Part shown: one piece after another, positions 53,466-62,277 of the stretch
Layout: each line of letters starts with the position of its first letter
How positions within the stretch are numbered: position 1 is the stretch's first letter
Assembly (NCBI RefSeq): GCF_003555545.1
Contig: NZ_CP032157.1
Coordinates: 1,678,546 to 1,742,545, forward strand
DNA length: 64,000 bases
DNA from: Paraflavitalea soli
GTDB lineage: Bacteria > Bacteroidota > Bacteroidia > Chitinophagales > Chitinophagaceae
Reading direction: 5' to 3'
The notes under the pieces: generated by a model
Databases searched by the model: none
Seen by the model: only the letters and a program-made list of their open reading frames with translations
What the model was told of the DNA's origin: nothing
Position numbers and translations under genes: made by a program

Positions 53466-54608
53466 ATGCGTACACCTGCTCAACGGCTTAAAATTGGCGA
53501 AGGGAAGATAAGCGGCTATTCGTCGATATTCCTGGGTTTACTGTCCCTGACCGGCGTTATTTGTTTTAAATACCCGGAATGGCTCACCACACCCCAATTC
53601 AGGGAAGTATACACAGGGGAGTCTATGAAGATAGTGTTGACGGCCACCATCATCGCCTCTTTTCTGTTTGCGCTCGTCAGTTTTGTACTGAGCAAACAAA
53701 AGAAATGGGCCATGACGGGGTTGCTGCTCTGTACCCTGGCTATTGTTTTTGGCGGTTTACAGGTACAGGGCCGGACAGTAGAGAAGAACAACTGGCACCT
53801 GGGCGTTGACTGGTTATTGCTCGACCTGCTGCTGATGGCGGTGATCTTTGTGCCCATAGAAATGGTGTTTCCTAAAAACCGGCAACAAAGCAAGTTTCAC
53901 GAAGAATGGAGGACGGATCTGTTGTATTTTGTGATCAGCCATTTGTTCATCCAGTTCTTTGGCGTTATTACCCAGCAGCCGGCCAAATTATTCTTTGGAT
54001 GGATCGGACTCTCAGCGGTGCAGCATTGGGTGCAGCAACTGCCTTATGTGATCGAACTTTTCTTCGCCTTCCTGATCACCGACCTTTTTCAATATGCCGC
54101 CCATCGCTTTTTCCATTCCCATACCTACCTGTGGCGTTTCCATTCGGTGCATCATTCCACGAAGAATATGGATTGGCTGGCCGGATCAAGGACGCATTTT
54201 GTAGATATCTTCGTCACCCGGTCCATGACCTTTATTCCCCTGTATGTGTTTGGATTTTCGGAGATCACGTTCAATACCTATATCATCTTCATGGCCATCC
54301 ATGCGGTGCTCATACATGCCAATACGCGGATCAACTTTGGTTTCCTCAAATACATTTTTGCCACACCGCAGTACCACCACTGGCACCATTGCGAAGATCC
54401 CCGGTACTATGGAAAGAACTTTGCCACCATCTTCCCGTTTATCGATAAGTTATTCGGCACCTACTACCTGCCCGGCAATACCTGGCCGGAGGGAACAGGT
54501 CTGCGGGAGACGCATTTCCCTAAAGGATACATGAAGCAACTGGTGTATCCTTTTACGAAAAGCCCTTTTGATGAAAACCTGGATATGGAGAATGAGACCA
54601 AGCGGTAA
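53466..54608 (+). CDS. sterol desaturase/fatty acid hydroxylase-family membrane protein
   Basis: A 380-residue membrane protein. Several hydrophobic helices (about 18-35, 52-72, 79-97, 116-135, 158-178, 200-225) surround a di-iron site. The histidine motifs of the family are clear: HRFFHSHTYLWRFHSVHHST (HxxxH and HxxHH) and, later, YHHWHHCEDP (HHxxHH). These enzymes hydroxylate or desaturate sterols, carotenoids or fatty chains. The C-terminal tail is soluble. It is monocistronic. Confidence 0.92.
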   Translation: MRTPAQRLKIGEGKISGYSSIFLGLLSLTGVICFKYPEWLTTPQFREVYTGESMKIVLTATIIASFLFALVSFVLSKQKKWAMTGLLLCTLAIVFGGLQVQGRTVEKNNWHLGVDWLLLDLLLMAVIFVPIEMVFPKNRQQSKFHEEWRTDLLYFVISHLFIQFFGVITQQPAKLFFGWIGLSAVQHWVQQLPYVIELFFAFLITDLFQYAAHRFFHSHTYLWRFHSVHHSTKNMDWLAGSRTHFVDIFVTRSMTFIPLYVFGFSEITFNTYIIFMAIHAVLIHANTRINFGFLKYIFATPQYHHWHHCEDPRYYGKNFATIFPFIDKLFGTYYLPGNTWPEGTGLRETHFPKGYMKQLVYPFTKSPFDENLDMENETKR

Positions 54609-54663
54609 CTGGTATCCCGAGGGAACCTGTCAGGCAGCGTTTCTTCATCTCATTCTACGGCAA

Positions 54664-54975
54664 GGGCATCAACGAGAGTCAAGGGGCTCCGAGAGCCGTC
54701 TATTTTTGCGCTGTTAATTGATCAGGGCAGGTATCTCTCTGGGCAAGAAACCAATAGAGTCGAAAAACTGGCTTTATTGAAAGTGACAAACGTACCATTT
54801 TGGGGAAAGTTAAGCCAGAGAACTGGATCCAGGTCATAAGGGAATTGACTCAAGATAAAGCCATGCAGGAAGCTGGTACGCTTCTTTTGATGATACCCAA
54901 CACCTGTGAGTTGATTACAAAAATATATATCTTGTTATCTATTCTGGGGTATGTTCAAAAGGCAGTAAATCAATC
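54664..54975 (+). pseudogene. remnant of a luciferase-like monooxygenase C-terminus
   Basis: The DNA aligns with the last 100 codons of the intact gene at 62,278-63,300. Codons for PSIFALLIDQGRYLSGQETN and later IQVIRELTQDKAMQEAGTLLL match SIFALMNDQDRVYFGRDVN and LIKELARDEAIQEADTLLL in that gene. A frame change near 54,680 and a diverged end show it is decayed. The N-terminal two thirds is missing. It tells of an old duplication of this gene in the region. Confidence 0.8.
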
Positions 54976-55278
54976 ATTTACTGTATTTCCTGTAGTTTGG
55001 TAATGCCAAGAACAGGAACGGCAGTACGCCATTATATAGCTTACCATTACGTTTTGTTCCCGAAGACACTATATAGAAACCGCATGTTTCGGCTTTCCGG
55101 GAGGTATAAGGGGAATCGCTAATAAGCAAGCAATTGTAGGCCTCTTTTGGGAGAACCGGTGAGATAGATAAATATCTTACCCGATGTTTTTCCTTAGAGC
55201 CACCAATAATTGACAAGATATGCACACCCTCCCTACAGTATAATATGTCTGTGCCTGTAAATAGAATAACTTTATTAG
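54976..55278. other. non-coding stretch, possible minus-strand frame
   Basis: 303 bp. A minus-strand frame of 107 codons (54,974-55,297) is open and reads partly like a real protein (SDSPYTSRKAETCGFYIV), but it overlaps the start of the next gene on the other strand and has no family signs. I do not call it. Confidence 0.4.
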
Positions 55279-56529
55279 ATGGAAGCATCTGCAACATTAT
55301 CGTCGCTTGGGTTCGACAAAAACACCTCGCTTATGCGTATAGTAGAAGGCGAACCAGAACTTACGAATCTTATGCAGGAGGTAAACGTCCTGGATTTAAC
55401 AGCACCAACAGAAGCCGTAGATGCCTACCTGGCGAGATGGGCGGCTATTCTCGGAGACACTTCTCCTGAGCTGGAGCTAGCGGATCAGGGATACAGATTC
55501 TGGAAGAAAAATGAAAAACCATCGTTGGGCCGTATTACAGCCGAAGTAATGGTAATCATCGAGACGGTCCTTGCTAATAAGCGTGTGCTCTATCTACCCT
55601 CATCGCCCACTGCCCAGAAACAACAGATCATCGACGCCATAACCGAGGTTGTAAAGCAGGTTATCCGAGGCTATATTCTGCTGCCTAGCATGCAAGCTCT
55701 TAAAGAAGCTAAAAAGATAATATTGAAATATCCCTCCTTTTTTAAGCGTGCTGGAATTGCGAAGGACACAGTTATGGAAACGGCAGCTTGGCTCCATGCA
55801 ATTGAAAACGCAAGGCTGGATCCTGATATTACCATCCGTGAACTGGAAGAAGCGAGACCTCTCGCTTCTAGCATGATTTCAGTTTTCGAGTCACTACAGA
55901 CGCCTGACAGATTCAAAACGATCCAGGAACATATTAATATTTTCCTTGAAAAAACGAAAGAAGGACCTTATAAAGCGTTAAGAATAGACCCCAATTTCGT
56001 AGCTGATGGATATAATATGGCAATCAGGGGTGAAAATGTATCCGTCTGGACCCTGGTATTAGAAAATAGCTTATGGCTAAAAGGGAAAAGCCCCTTCTAC
56101 GACTATCAAAAGCATATGCACCTGGAGTGTATACCAGGAGATATGGTTCGGGATATGATTGACAGCATACAGCGTGGTTATGCAGGCAGTTACTATCTCG
56201 CCTATTTGGAGAAAGAACTTAAGAAAAAAGACCAGCCTATTGAATTGATTAATAGCGATTTAGTAAGGGCGGATAGGCAGGTAGCGGGGGGGCAAATCAA
56301 GTGGGGAGGTCAATGTAATCAGGTATATGCGCTGCTGCAGGAACTCAAGGCGATCGGCCTCGTAAATAATACCAACCAGGAGTTAGCACCCATACTTAAA
56401 GAACTGTTCGACGTATTCCGGGATACAAAGGCCTCAACTATAGAAAGAGAACTAGGTAGAAAGCAGAAACTGCCTAAGGCCAGGCGGCTCGAAGTAAAAA
56501 AAATGATTACGTCAGAAAATACGCCGTAA
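55279..56529 (+). CDS. unknown helical protein
   Basis: A 416-residue cytoplasmic protein I do not recognise. It is largely helical. The N-terminal part (about 1-80) has acidic and hydrophobic helices (YLARWAAILGDTSPELELAD). The middle contains IIDAITEVVKQVIRGYILL. The C-terminal quarter has VAGGQIKWGGQCNQVYALLQELKAIGLVNN, a pattern I have seen in uncharacterised Bacteroidota proteins that may bind a partner through a winged-helix-like fold. No signal peptide. A small membrane protein follows 5 bp later. Confidence 0.6.
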   Translation: MEASATLSSLGFDKNTSLMRIVEGEPELTNLMQEVNVLDLTAPTEAVDAYLARWAAILGDTSPELELADQGYRFWKKNEKPSLGRITAEVMVIIETVLANKRVLYLPSSPTAQKQQIIDAITEVVKQVIRGYILLPSMQALKEAKKIILKYPSFFKRAGIAKDTVMETAAWLHAIENARLDPDITIRELEEARPLASSMISVFESLQTPDRFKTIQEHINIFLEKTKEGPYKALRIDPNFVADGYNMAIRGENVSVWTLVLENSLWLKGKSPFYDYQKHMHLECIPGDMVRDMIDSIQRGYAGSYYLAYLEKELKKKDQPIELINSDLVRADRQVAGGQIKWGGQCNQVYALLQELKAIGLVNNTNQELAPILKELFDVFRDTKASTIERELGRKQKLPKARRLEVKKMITSENTP

Positions 56530-56534
56530 TCTTT

Positions 56535-56717
56535 ATGTCCACTGGCTTTCGGTTCTTTGTAGAAAATTACAAATCAATGAAAATCAAAGGACGTTACGAA
56601 GTAGAGTTCGATCGTAAGGACTGGTGGTGCATTATTGTACTGTTTGTACTGGTAGCGGGTATAATAGTGGGCAATACCGCTGTAAATGATTTTCTGAAAG
56701 ATCTTTTTAAAAGATGA
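56535..56717 (+). CDS. small single-pass membrane protein
   Basis: A 60-residue protein with one transmembrane helix at about 32-49 (WWCIIVLFVLVAGIIVG) between charged ends. A second start at 56,577 (MKIKGRYEVEF) is possible. It is 5 bp after the unknown 416-residue protein gene, so the two are probably co-transcribed. No family was recognised. Confidence 0.5.
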   Translation: MSTGFRFFVENYKSMKIKGRYEVEFDRKDWWCIIVLFVLVAGIIVGNTAVNDFLKDLFKR

Positions 56718-56875
56718 AACACGCACCAAGTCGCTGATTGCTGTACCCCAAAGCTCACGCGATTGATGAAAATAAACACCACATGTATACACATCGTATC
56801 AGGTGAATCCCATCATCGACGTATTACCAAAATTAACCTTATTGTTGTCGTAAAAAATCATTTGTATTTTGGATA

Positions 56876-58324
56876 CTAAAAATCATATTGTTTCCGGCGC
56901 GGCCTCGACAATAAGGCGGTTGCTTCCTTGTCGTTATTCTTAAACATTTCCTTATCGGGGTCCCAGTAGATCTTCCTTTTTAGTTTCATGGCAATCTGGT
57001 GCAGCAGGCAGGCACTGCAGGAGCGATGACCCACCTCAACAGGTGCCACAGGTTGTTTTCTTGTTTTAATACAATCGAGCCAGTTGGCATGTTGTTCACT
57101 ACTCTCGTAGAGCTGTATTTCATTAGGGCCAATGACCGATTGTAAGATCCGCGGATTGCTGGCGTCAATGGGTTTAATGCCATCTTTATCGGCCACCGGG
57201 TCACTATCCGTTACCCGGTAAGCACCACGCGTAGCCCACAGCCAGCCTTCTGTCCCAATAAACTTTACCCCATTGGGCAATTCATTGGAAACGATCATGT
57301 GCACACCATTGGCGTATAGCGCTTCCGTGCGAAAAATGCCATGCACGTTCCAAAGCCCTTTATAATGGGGATCATCAGTGGGGAAATTGGCATGTCCCCA
57401 CACTTCAACGGGCCCGCTGTATTCCATACCCATGGCCCAATGCGCCGTATCGATATGGTGCGCGCCCCAGCCCGTGATCATGCCGGCGCCAAATTGCTCG
57501 CAGCGCAACCAGCCAGGGCGGCTGGTAACGCCTCCTGCGGCAGCCTGGGAATGTACCCGGTCTTCTGTATAATACACCGCAGGCGTTGCGCCCAGCCAGG
57601 CATCATAATTCAGGTTGGCAGGAACAGGCATCTGTATGGGGTTGCCGCCACCGGGGTCGCCCGGCAATCCCACTTCAATGGTTTTCAACTGACCAATCCT
57701 TCCATTGCGGACCAGCTCACATACTTTTTTGAATTGCGGCCAGGGGTTGATCGACTTCTGCTGACTGCCCATCTGCAGGATTCGCCCTGTCTTTTTTACT
57801 TCATTAGACAGTATCCTTCCTTCTTCGATGGTCAGGGAGGCAGGCTTTTGCAAATAAACATCCTTGCCTGCGCGGACAGCATGAACACCCACAATGGCAT
57901 GCTGGTGATCGGGCAAACTGATGTGGACGGCATCAATGTCTTTATTCAACAAGAGTTCCTTGTAATCATAATAGGTTTTGATCTCCCAATCGCCCGTCAG
58001 TCCACCGTTTATGGCCGAAGCTTTTATATAATTGTTCCGCACCGCCTGCACCCCTGCATCGGCCCGGCTCTTATCTACATCGCACACTGCCATGATCCGC
58101 GCGCCGGCATACCGGGCAATCTCTGTCATATCATGGGAGACGGATATTCTGCCGCAGCCAATCGATGCCACATTAATGCGGTTGCTGGGGGCATGTTGAC
58201 CAAACACCGATGCGGGAACAATGGTTGGAAGATTCAGCGCGATCGTAGTGCCAATCGATGCTTTTACCGAATTGGTTAAAAACCTGCGGCGGCTTATGGA
58301 TGGTTTGTTTTGCTTTTTTCCCAT
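56876..58324 (-). CDS. Gfo/Idh/MocA-family oxidoreductase with Tat signal
   Basis: A 482-residue exported oxidoreductase. The twin-arginine signal is SRRRFLTNSVKASIGTTIAL. The Rossmann domain starts INVASIGCGRISVSHD; the conserved DAVHISLPDHQHAIVGVHAV and the catalytic-type motif GKDVYLQKPASLTIEEGR (EKP-like, here QKP) follow. The C-terminal substrate domain has WGAHHIDTAHWAMGMEYSGP, common in the long Bacteroidota subgroup, and ends near HRSCSACLLHQIAMKL. These enzymes oxidise sugars or inositol-like polyols with NAD(P). The QKP in place of EKP is notable but seen in relatives. It is the second gene of a minus-strand pair. Confidence 0.9.
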   Translation of the reverse strand: MGKKQNKPSISRRRFLTNSVKASIGTTIALNLPTIVPASVFGQHAPSNRINVASIGCGRISVSHDMTEIARYAGARIMAVCDVDKSRADAGVQAVRNNYIKASAINGGLTGDWEIKTYYDYKELLLNKDIDAVHISLPDHQHAIVGVHAVRAGKDVYLQKPASLTIEEGRILSNEVKKTGRILQMGSQQKSINPWPQFKKVCELVRNGRIGQLKTIEVGLPGDPGGGNPIQMPVPANLNYDAWLGATPAVYYTEDRVHSQAAAGGVTSRPGWLRCEQFGAGMITGWGAHHIDTAHWAMGMEYSGPVEVWGHANFPTDDPHYKGLWNVHGIFRTEALYANGVHMIVSNELPNGVKFIGTEGWLWATRGAYRVTDSDPVADKDGIKPIDASNPRILQSVIGPNEIQLYESSEQHANWLDCIKTRKQPVAPVEVGHRSCSACLLHQIAMKLKRKIYWDPDKEMFKNNDKEATALLSRPRRKQYDF

Positions 58325-58346
58325 GGCAAGTATTTATTGAAGTACT

Positions 58347-59516
58347 CTAACCCTTTGAAAAATTAACTTTCTGTGCAGCCTTTTGTGCTTTCAATGCCAG
58401 TTCGGTGGCGAGGAAACAGTGGTGCTGCGTCATGGCGGTTTCGGTACGGTTGAGCACATCATCTACCAACTGCCGGCCGTAGGGGAGGTCTACCTTACTG
58501 CAATCAACGTATTGTGTCTCCTTCCCATTTACTAAAAAGAGATGGTTGCCACCGGTCCTTCCCGCGATGTCTACATTCTTGCGCACCTCGATATAACCTT
58601 CCGTACCCAGCACGGTAAGTCTTCCATCTCCCCAGGTATTCAACCCGTCTGGCGTAAACCAATCTACCCGGATATACCCGGTACCTCCATTGCCGCGAAG
58701 CATGATATCGCCGAAATCTTCGAAGGCAGGATACTTTGCATGGGCCACATTGCCAACCTGCGCTGCTACTATTTCTGCCTGGTTGGAATTGGTGAAGAAA
58801 AGGAACTGATCGAATTGATGGGAACCTATATCGGTAATAATGCCTCCAAAATACTTTTTATCGAAAAACCATTCCGGGCGTGTATTGGTACTCATGCGGT
58901 GGGGAGCCATAATGACGGTCTGTATGACTTTGCCAATGGCGCCTGCTTTGATCAGCTCGCCCGCCTTAATGGTGGCTTTGTTCTCCAGCCGTTCGCTGTA
59001 CATGATGGAATAGATACGGCCAGTTTGCTTTTGAACTTTGCGCACTTCTTCCAATTGCTTCAAGGTAGTGATGCCGGGTTTATCAGACATATAATCCTTC
59101 CCGTGCTGCATGGCCCTGATGCCAATGCCTGCACGTTCTACCGGTATGGCTGCGCTGAGAATGAGTTGTACGGATTTATCTTCCAGCACTTCCTTTTCAC
59201 TGGTGGCCAGCTTTACCTGCGGGTATCGTTTTACAAACGCGGCAACCAGATCGGGTTCTTTGGCATACAGCGATACCAATTCTCCACCGCCGCGGATCAC
59301 GGCAGCCACCTGGCTATAGATATGGCCATGATTAATACCGATGACGGAAAACTTTATGCGTGGGTTATCAACCTGTCTTTCCGGAGCTTGTTCAACTGCT
59401 TCCTCATATATTCCTGCTGCGAATAGTTGTTGTGGTATGGTGGATGCGAGGCCTGCACCAGTTACGGTAGCAATACCTTTTAGAAATTGGCGTCGGCTGG
59501 CGTTTGATCTTGACAT
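58347..59516 (-). CDS. Gfo/Idh/MocA-family oxidoreductase with Tat signal
   Basis: A 389-residue exported oxidoreductase, shorter than its neighbour. The Tat signal is ASRRQFLKGIATVTGAGLA. The Rossmann start is IKFSVIGINHGHIYSQ, and the conserved lysine appears in GKDYMSDKPGITTLKQL (DKP for EKP). The C-terminal domain has GGIITDIGSHQFDQFLFFTN and LTVLGTEGYIEVRKN. It begins the minus-strand pair, 22 bp before the next gene, and is divergent from the plus-strand Gfo/Idh/MocA gene. Confidence 0.9.
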   Translation of the reverse strand: MSRSNASRRQFLKGIATVTGAGLASTIPQQLFAAGIYEEAVEQAPERQVDNPRIKFSVIGINHGHIYSQVAAVIRGGGELVSLYAKEPDLVAAFVKRYPQVKLATSEKEVLEDKSVQLILSAAIPVERAGIGIRAMQHGKDYMSDKPGITTLKQLEEVRKVQKQTGRIYSIMYSERLENKATIKAGELIKAGAIGKVIQTVIMAPHRMSTNTRPEWFFDKKYFGGIITDIGSHQFDQFLFFTNSNQAEIVAAQVGNVAHAKYPAFEDFGDIMLRGNGGTGYIRVDWFTPDGLNTWGDGRLTVLGTEGYIEVRKNVDIAGRTGGNHLFLVNGKETQYVDCSKVDLPYGRQLVDDVLNRTETAMTQHHCFLATELALKAQKAAQKVNFSKG

Positions 59517-59685
59517 ATGGCTTTATTGTGTGGTAAGTCGTTGGTCAACCAAGTTAGTGAACTTTTGATAGCGGTAGAGGAGAAGATGAATAAATAGAAA
59601 ATTTCTAATTGGTTAACTCAGGACAGTTCAGGATAGGAGTAAAAATTCATTATATTGTGGTTTGTAAATCCCCCATTGGGTATTC

Positions 59686-59699
59686 CGAAAACGTTTTCG
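59686..59699. promoter_or_regulatory. LacI-family operator
   Basis: CGAAAACGTTTTCG, a perfect 14-bp palindrome with the central CG typical of LacI/GalR operators. It lies 22 bp before the plus-strand Gfo/Idh/MocA start and 170 bp from the divergent minus-strand start, so it may serve both. No LacI-type gene is in the window. Confidence 0.75.
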
Positions 59700-59721
59700 A
59701 TAAATAAAAATTCTTGCCGAT

Positions 59722-61077
59722 ATGAAAAGATCCCGTCGTCATTTTATTCAACAGACTGCATTAGCCGGCGCCGGCCTACTGGCTGCCAATGCCGGATTTT
59801 CCGCTCAGAGTTACAGACGTATCATCGGTTCCAACGACCGCGTTCGTGTGGGTGTAGTTGGTTTCTCAGACCGGCACAGAAGCTCGCATATTCCCTGCTT
59901 CATGAACCATTACAAAGAATTGAATTTTGATGTGGTGGCCGTATCGGATATCTGGAAAAGAAGGAGGGAGGAAGGCGCGGCTACCTGGAAAGAGAAAATG
60001 GGACACGATGTAGTGGCCTGCCGGAACAATGAAGAAATGTACAGCCAGAAATTAGTGGACGCCGTATTCATCAGCACCGCCGATTTTCAACATGCCCTGC
60101 ATACCATCGAGGCCGTAAAGGCCGGCTGCGATGCCTACGTGGAAAAGCCTTTTGCAGAGACGATGGAAGACAATCGGGCTGCCCTGAAGGCCGTAAAAGC
60201 TACTGACCGCATTGTGCAAATAGGTTCGCAAAGAAGAAGCGGCGCCAATTACCATGCCGCCAATGAGTTCATCCGCTCCGGCAAGTTTGGCCCCATCACG
60301 ATGGTGGAACTGACCTGGAACGTAAACCAGCCCGGCCGCTGGCGCAGGGCTTCACTGGTGGAGCAATGCAAGGAAGCAGATACCGACTGGAAACGCTACC
60401 TGATGAACAGGCCATATGAGCCCTGGGATGCCCGCAAATACCTCGAGTTTCGTTTGTTCTGGCCTTATTCATCCGGCCTGGCCGGTCAATGGATGAGCCA
60501 CCAGATCGATACGGTGCATTGGTTCAGCGGACTGCAACATCCCCGCAGTGTGGTGGCCAATGGCGGTATTTATATGTGGAAAGACGGCAGGAGGAACTGG
60601 GATACCATTACGGCTGTATTCGATTACGGTCCTGTCAATGACCTGACTACCGGCTTCCAGGTTACTTTCGGCAGCCGAATGCACAATGGTGATGAAAGAC
60701 CCACGGAGATCTACTATTCCAATGGCGGCGAGCTGAACCTCAACACCAACAAAGTGTCTCCCACAGGCGGCCTGAACAAAAGATTTGCCGATGAAATGAA
60801 AATGCAACCCAACCTGTTGCCGGCAATGAGTCTCACCGAAGCAGAACCGGTGATCGCTTCTGCCAATACCGGTGGTGATAAGCTCACCAGCAACCACGTA
60901 CGCAACTGGATGGAATGTGTACGCAGCCGCAAACAACCCAATGCGCCGGTAGAAGCCGGTTATAGTCATTCTGTGGCCACCATCATGACCAATGCCGCTG
61001 TGCATACCGGTCAGAAAGCCACTTTCAATGAAAAGACACAAGAAGTAATGGTAGGCGGGAAGCCTTTTAAATATTAA
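59722..61077 (+). CDS. Gfo/Idh/MocA-family oxidoreductase with Tat signal
   Basis: A 451-residue exported oxidoreductase. The signal SRRHFIQQTALAGAGLLA carries the twin Arg. The Rossmann part starts VRVGVVGFSDRHRSSH; the canonical EKP motif is intact in GCDAYVEKPFAETMEDNRAA. The C-terminal domain has QWMSHQIDTVHWFSGLQHPRSV. It is the first gene of a plus-strand operon with the PmoA-like gene 4 bp later, and has a LacI-type operator upstream. The substrate is likely a sugar or polyol derivative. Confidence 0.92.
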   Translation: MKRSRRHFIQQTALAGAGLLAANAGFSAQSYRRIIGSNDRVRVGVVGFSDRHRSSHIPCFMNHYKELNFDVVAVSDIWKRRREEGAATWKEKMGHDVVACRNNEEMYSQKLVDAVFISTADFQHALHTIEAVKAGCDAYVEKPFAETMEDNRAALKAVKATDRIVQIGSQRRSGANYHAANEFIRSGKFGPITMVELTWNVNQPGRWRRASLVEQCKEADTDWKRYLMNRPYEPWDARKYLEFRLFWPYSSGLAGQWMSHQIDTVHWFSGLQHPRSVVANGGIYMWKDGRRNWDTITAVFDYGPVNDLTTGFQVTFGSRMHNGDERPTEIYYSNGGELNLNTNKVSPTGGLNKRFADEMKMQPNLLPAMSLTEAEPVIASANTGGDKLTSNHVRNWMECVRSRKQPNAPVEAGYSHSVATIMTNAAVHTGQKATFNEKTQEVMVGGKPFKY

Positions 61078-61081
61078 AAAT

Positions 61082-62122
61082 ATGCCCTCAATAAAAAATA
61101 TCGGGCTGTGCGCATTGTGCACGGCCTTCTTTGCCACCTCTTTTGCTCAAAAAAAACAAGCTGTACAGGTTATAAAGGTTGACAAAGAAAATAAGGTCAA
61201 CATCCTGATCGGTTCAAAACCTTTTACCAGTTTTCTGTTTCCCGATACCCTGGAGAAACCGGTGCTTTACCCGGTACATGCTTCCAACGGAACGATCGTG
61301 ACGCGGGGATTTCCTTTTACCCCCCTGCCCGGTGAACCAACGGATCACCCGCATCATATCGGCATCTGGTTCAACTTTGAAAATGTGAACGGGCTTGATT
61401 TCTGGAATAACTCCTTTGCCATTGCGGCTGATAAAAAGAACAAGTATGGCTGGATCAAGACCGACCGCATCCTGGAAACCCAAAGTGGTAATACAGGGGT
61501 ATTGTCTTACCATGCCAACTGGACCAACCAGGCCAATGATATTTTGCTGGAAGAAACGACGCGGTTCGAATTCAGCGGTACCGAACATGAACGCATCATT
61601 GACCGGGTAACCACTTTGAAAGCCAACACCACGGTATTATTTAAAGATGCCAAGGATGGTATGCTGGGCCTGCGTGTCGCAAAGGATCTGCAGATACCCA
61701 CCAAAGAAGAAAAGAAATTCACCGACGATAAAGGCAATGTGACCTCTGTAAAAGCCGAAGCGGCTTCCAATGGTAATTATATCACCAGTGCAGGCAAGGA
61801 AGGCGATGCTGCCTGGAGCACCCGGGCCGACTGGTGCAAACTGTACGGAAAGATGGGCAAGGATTCGATCAGTATTGCCATCATCGACCATCCGTCGAAT
61901 ATCAATTATCCTACTTTCTGGCATGCCCGTGGCTATGGCTTGTTTGCCGCCAACCCGCTGGGGGAAGCGATCTTTACCAATGGCGCGAGCGCTAAAAACC
62001 TGCAATTGCAAAAGGGTGAATCCGTTACTTTCCGTTACCGCATCGTAGTAAGCGATGGAAAGAAAACGCCTTCGGCGCAACAACTTAATCAGCTGGCGGC
62101 AGCGTTTGCGGTAAAGAAGTAA
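61082..62122 (+). CDS. PmoA-family (DUF6807-type) secreted protein
   Basis: A 346-residue exported protein (signal ending FATSFAQ). It matches the Bacteroidota PmoA-like family: LYPVHASNGTIVTRGFPFTP, DHPHHIGIWFNFENVNGLDFWNN, DGMLGLRVAKDLQIP and RADWCKLYGKM. The HHxG stretch DHPHHIGIWF is the best-known signature. Despite the name, it is not a methane monooxygenase subunit; the fold is beta-sandwich and the role is unknown, though these genes are often beside Gfo/Idh/MocA genes. It starts 4 bp after the upstream stop. Confidence 0.85.
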   Translation: MPSIKNIGLCALCTAFFATSFAQKKQAVQVIKVDKENKVNILIGSKPFTSFLFPDTLEKPVLYPVHASNGTIVTRGFPFTPLPGEPTDHPHHIGIWFNFENVNGLDFWNNSFAIAADKKNKYGWIKTDRILETQSGNTGVLSYHANWTNQANDILLEETTRFEFSGTEHERIIDRVTTLKANTTVLFKDAKDGMLGLRVAKDLQIPTKEEKKFTDDKGNVTSVKAEAASNGNYITSAGKEGDAAWSTRADWCKLYGKMGKDSISIAIIDHPSNINYPTFWHARGYGLFAANPLGEAIFTNGASAKNLQLQKGESVTFRYRIVVSDGKKTPSAQQLNQLAAAFAVKK

Positions 62123-62138
62123 GTATCATTTATCATAC

Positions 62139-62159
62139 TGTGCAACGGTACCTGAAAGG
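62139..62159 (+). repeat. 21-bp direct repeat, copy 1, before the monooxygenase gene
   Basis: TGTGCAACGGTACCTGAAAGG; copy 2 is at 62,251-62,271 with two differences. The copies are 112 bp apart in the presumed promoter region of the next gene. Confidence 0.7.
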
Positions 62160-62250
62160 GTTGGGACAAGGTATATACTCCTTATTCCTGACCCTTTTTA
62201 TATTTACAACAAATTTATACATTGACTTGTAGATATACAGGCGTTTATAT

Positions 62251-62271
62251 TGTGCAACAATACCTGAAAGG
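62251..62271 (+). repeat. 21-bp direct repeat, copy 2, before the monooxygenase gene
   Basis: TGTGCAACAATACCTGAAAGG; its end includes the AAAGGAG ribosome binding site of the next gene. It may be a duplicated leader or a regulator-binding sequence. Confidence 0.7.
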
Positions 62272-62277
62272 AGATTT

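Noticed and set aside
54974-55297. Minus-strand frame of 107 codons
   Set aside because: It overlaps the start of the 55,279 gene on the other strand and lacks recognisable motifs; left uncalled.
61082-62122. Methane monooxygenase subunit, suggested by the PmoA name
   Set aside because: The protein is secreted and lacks the membrane helices and copper ligands of particulate methane monooxygenase; the name is historical.
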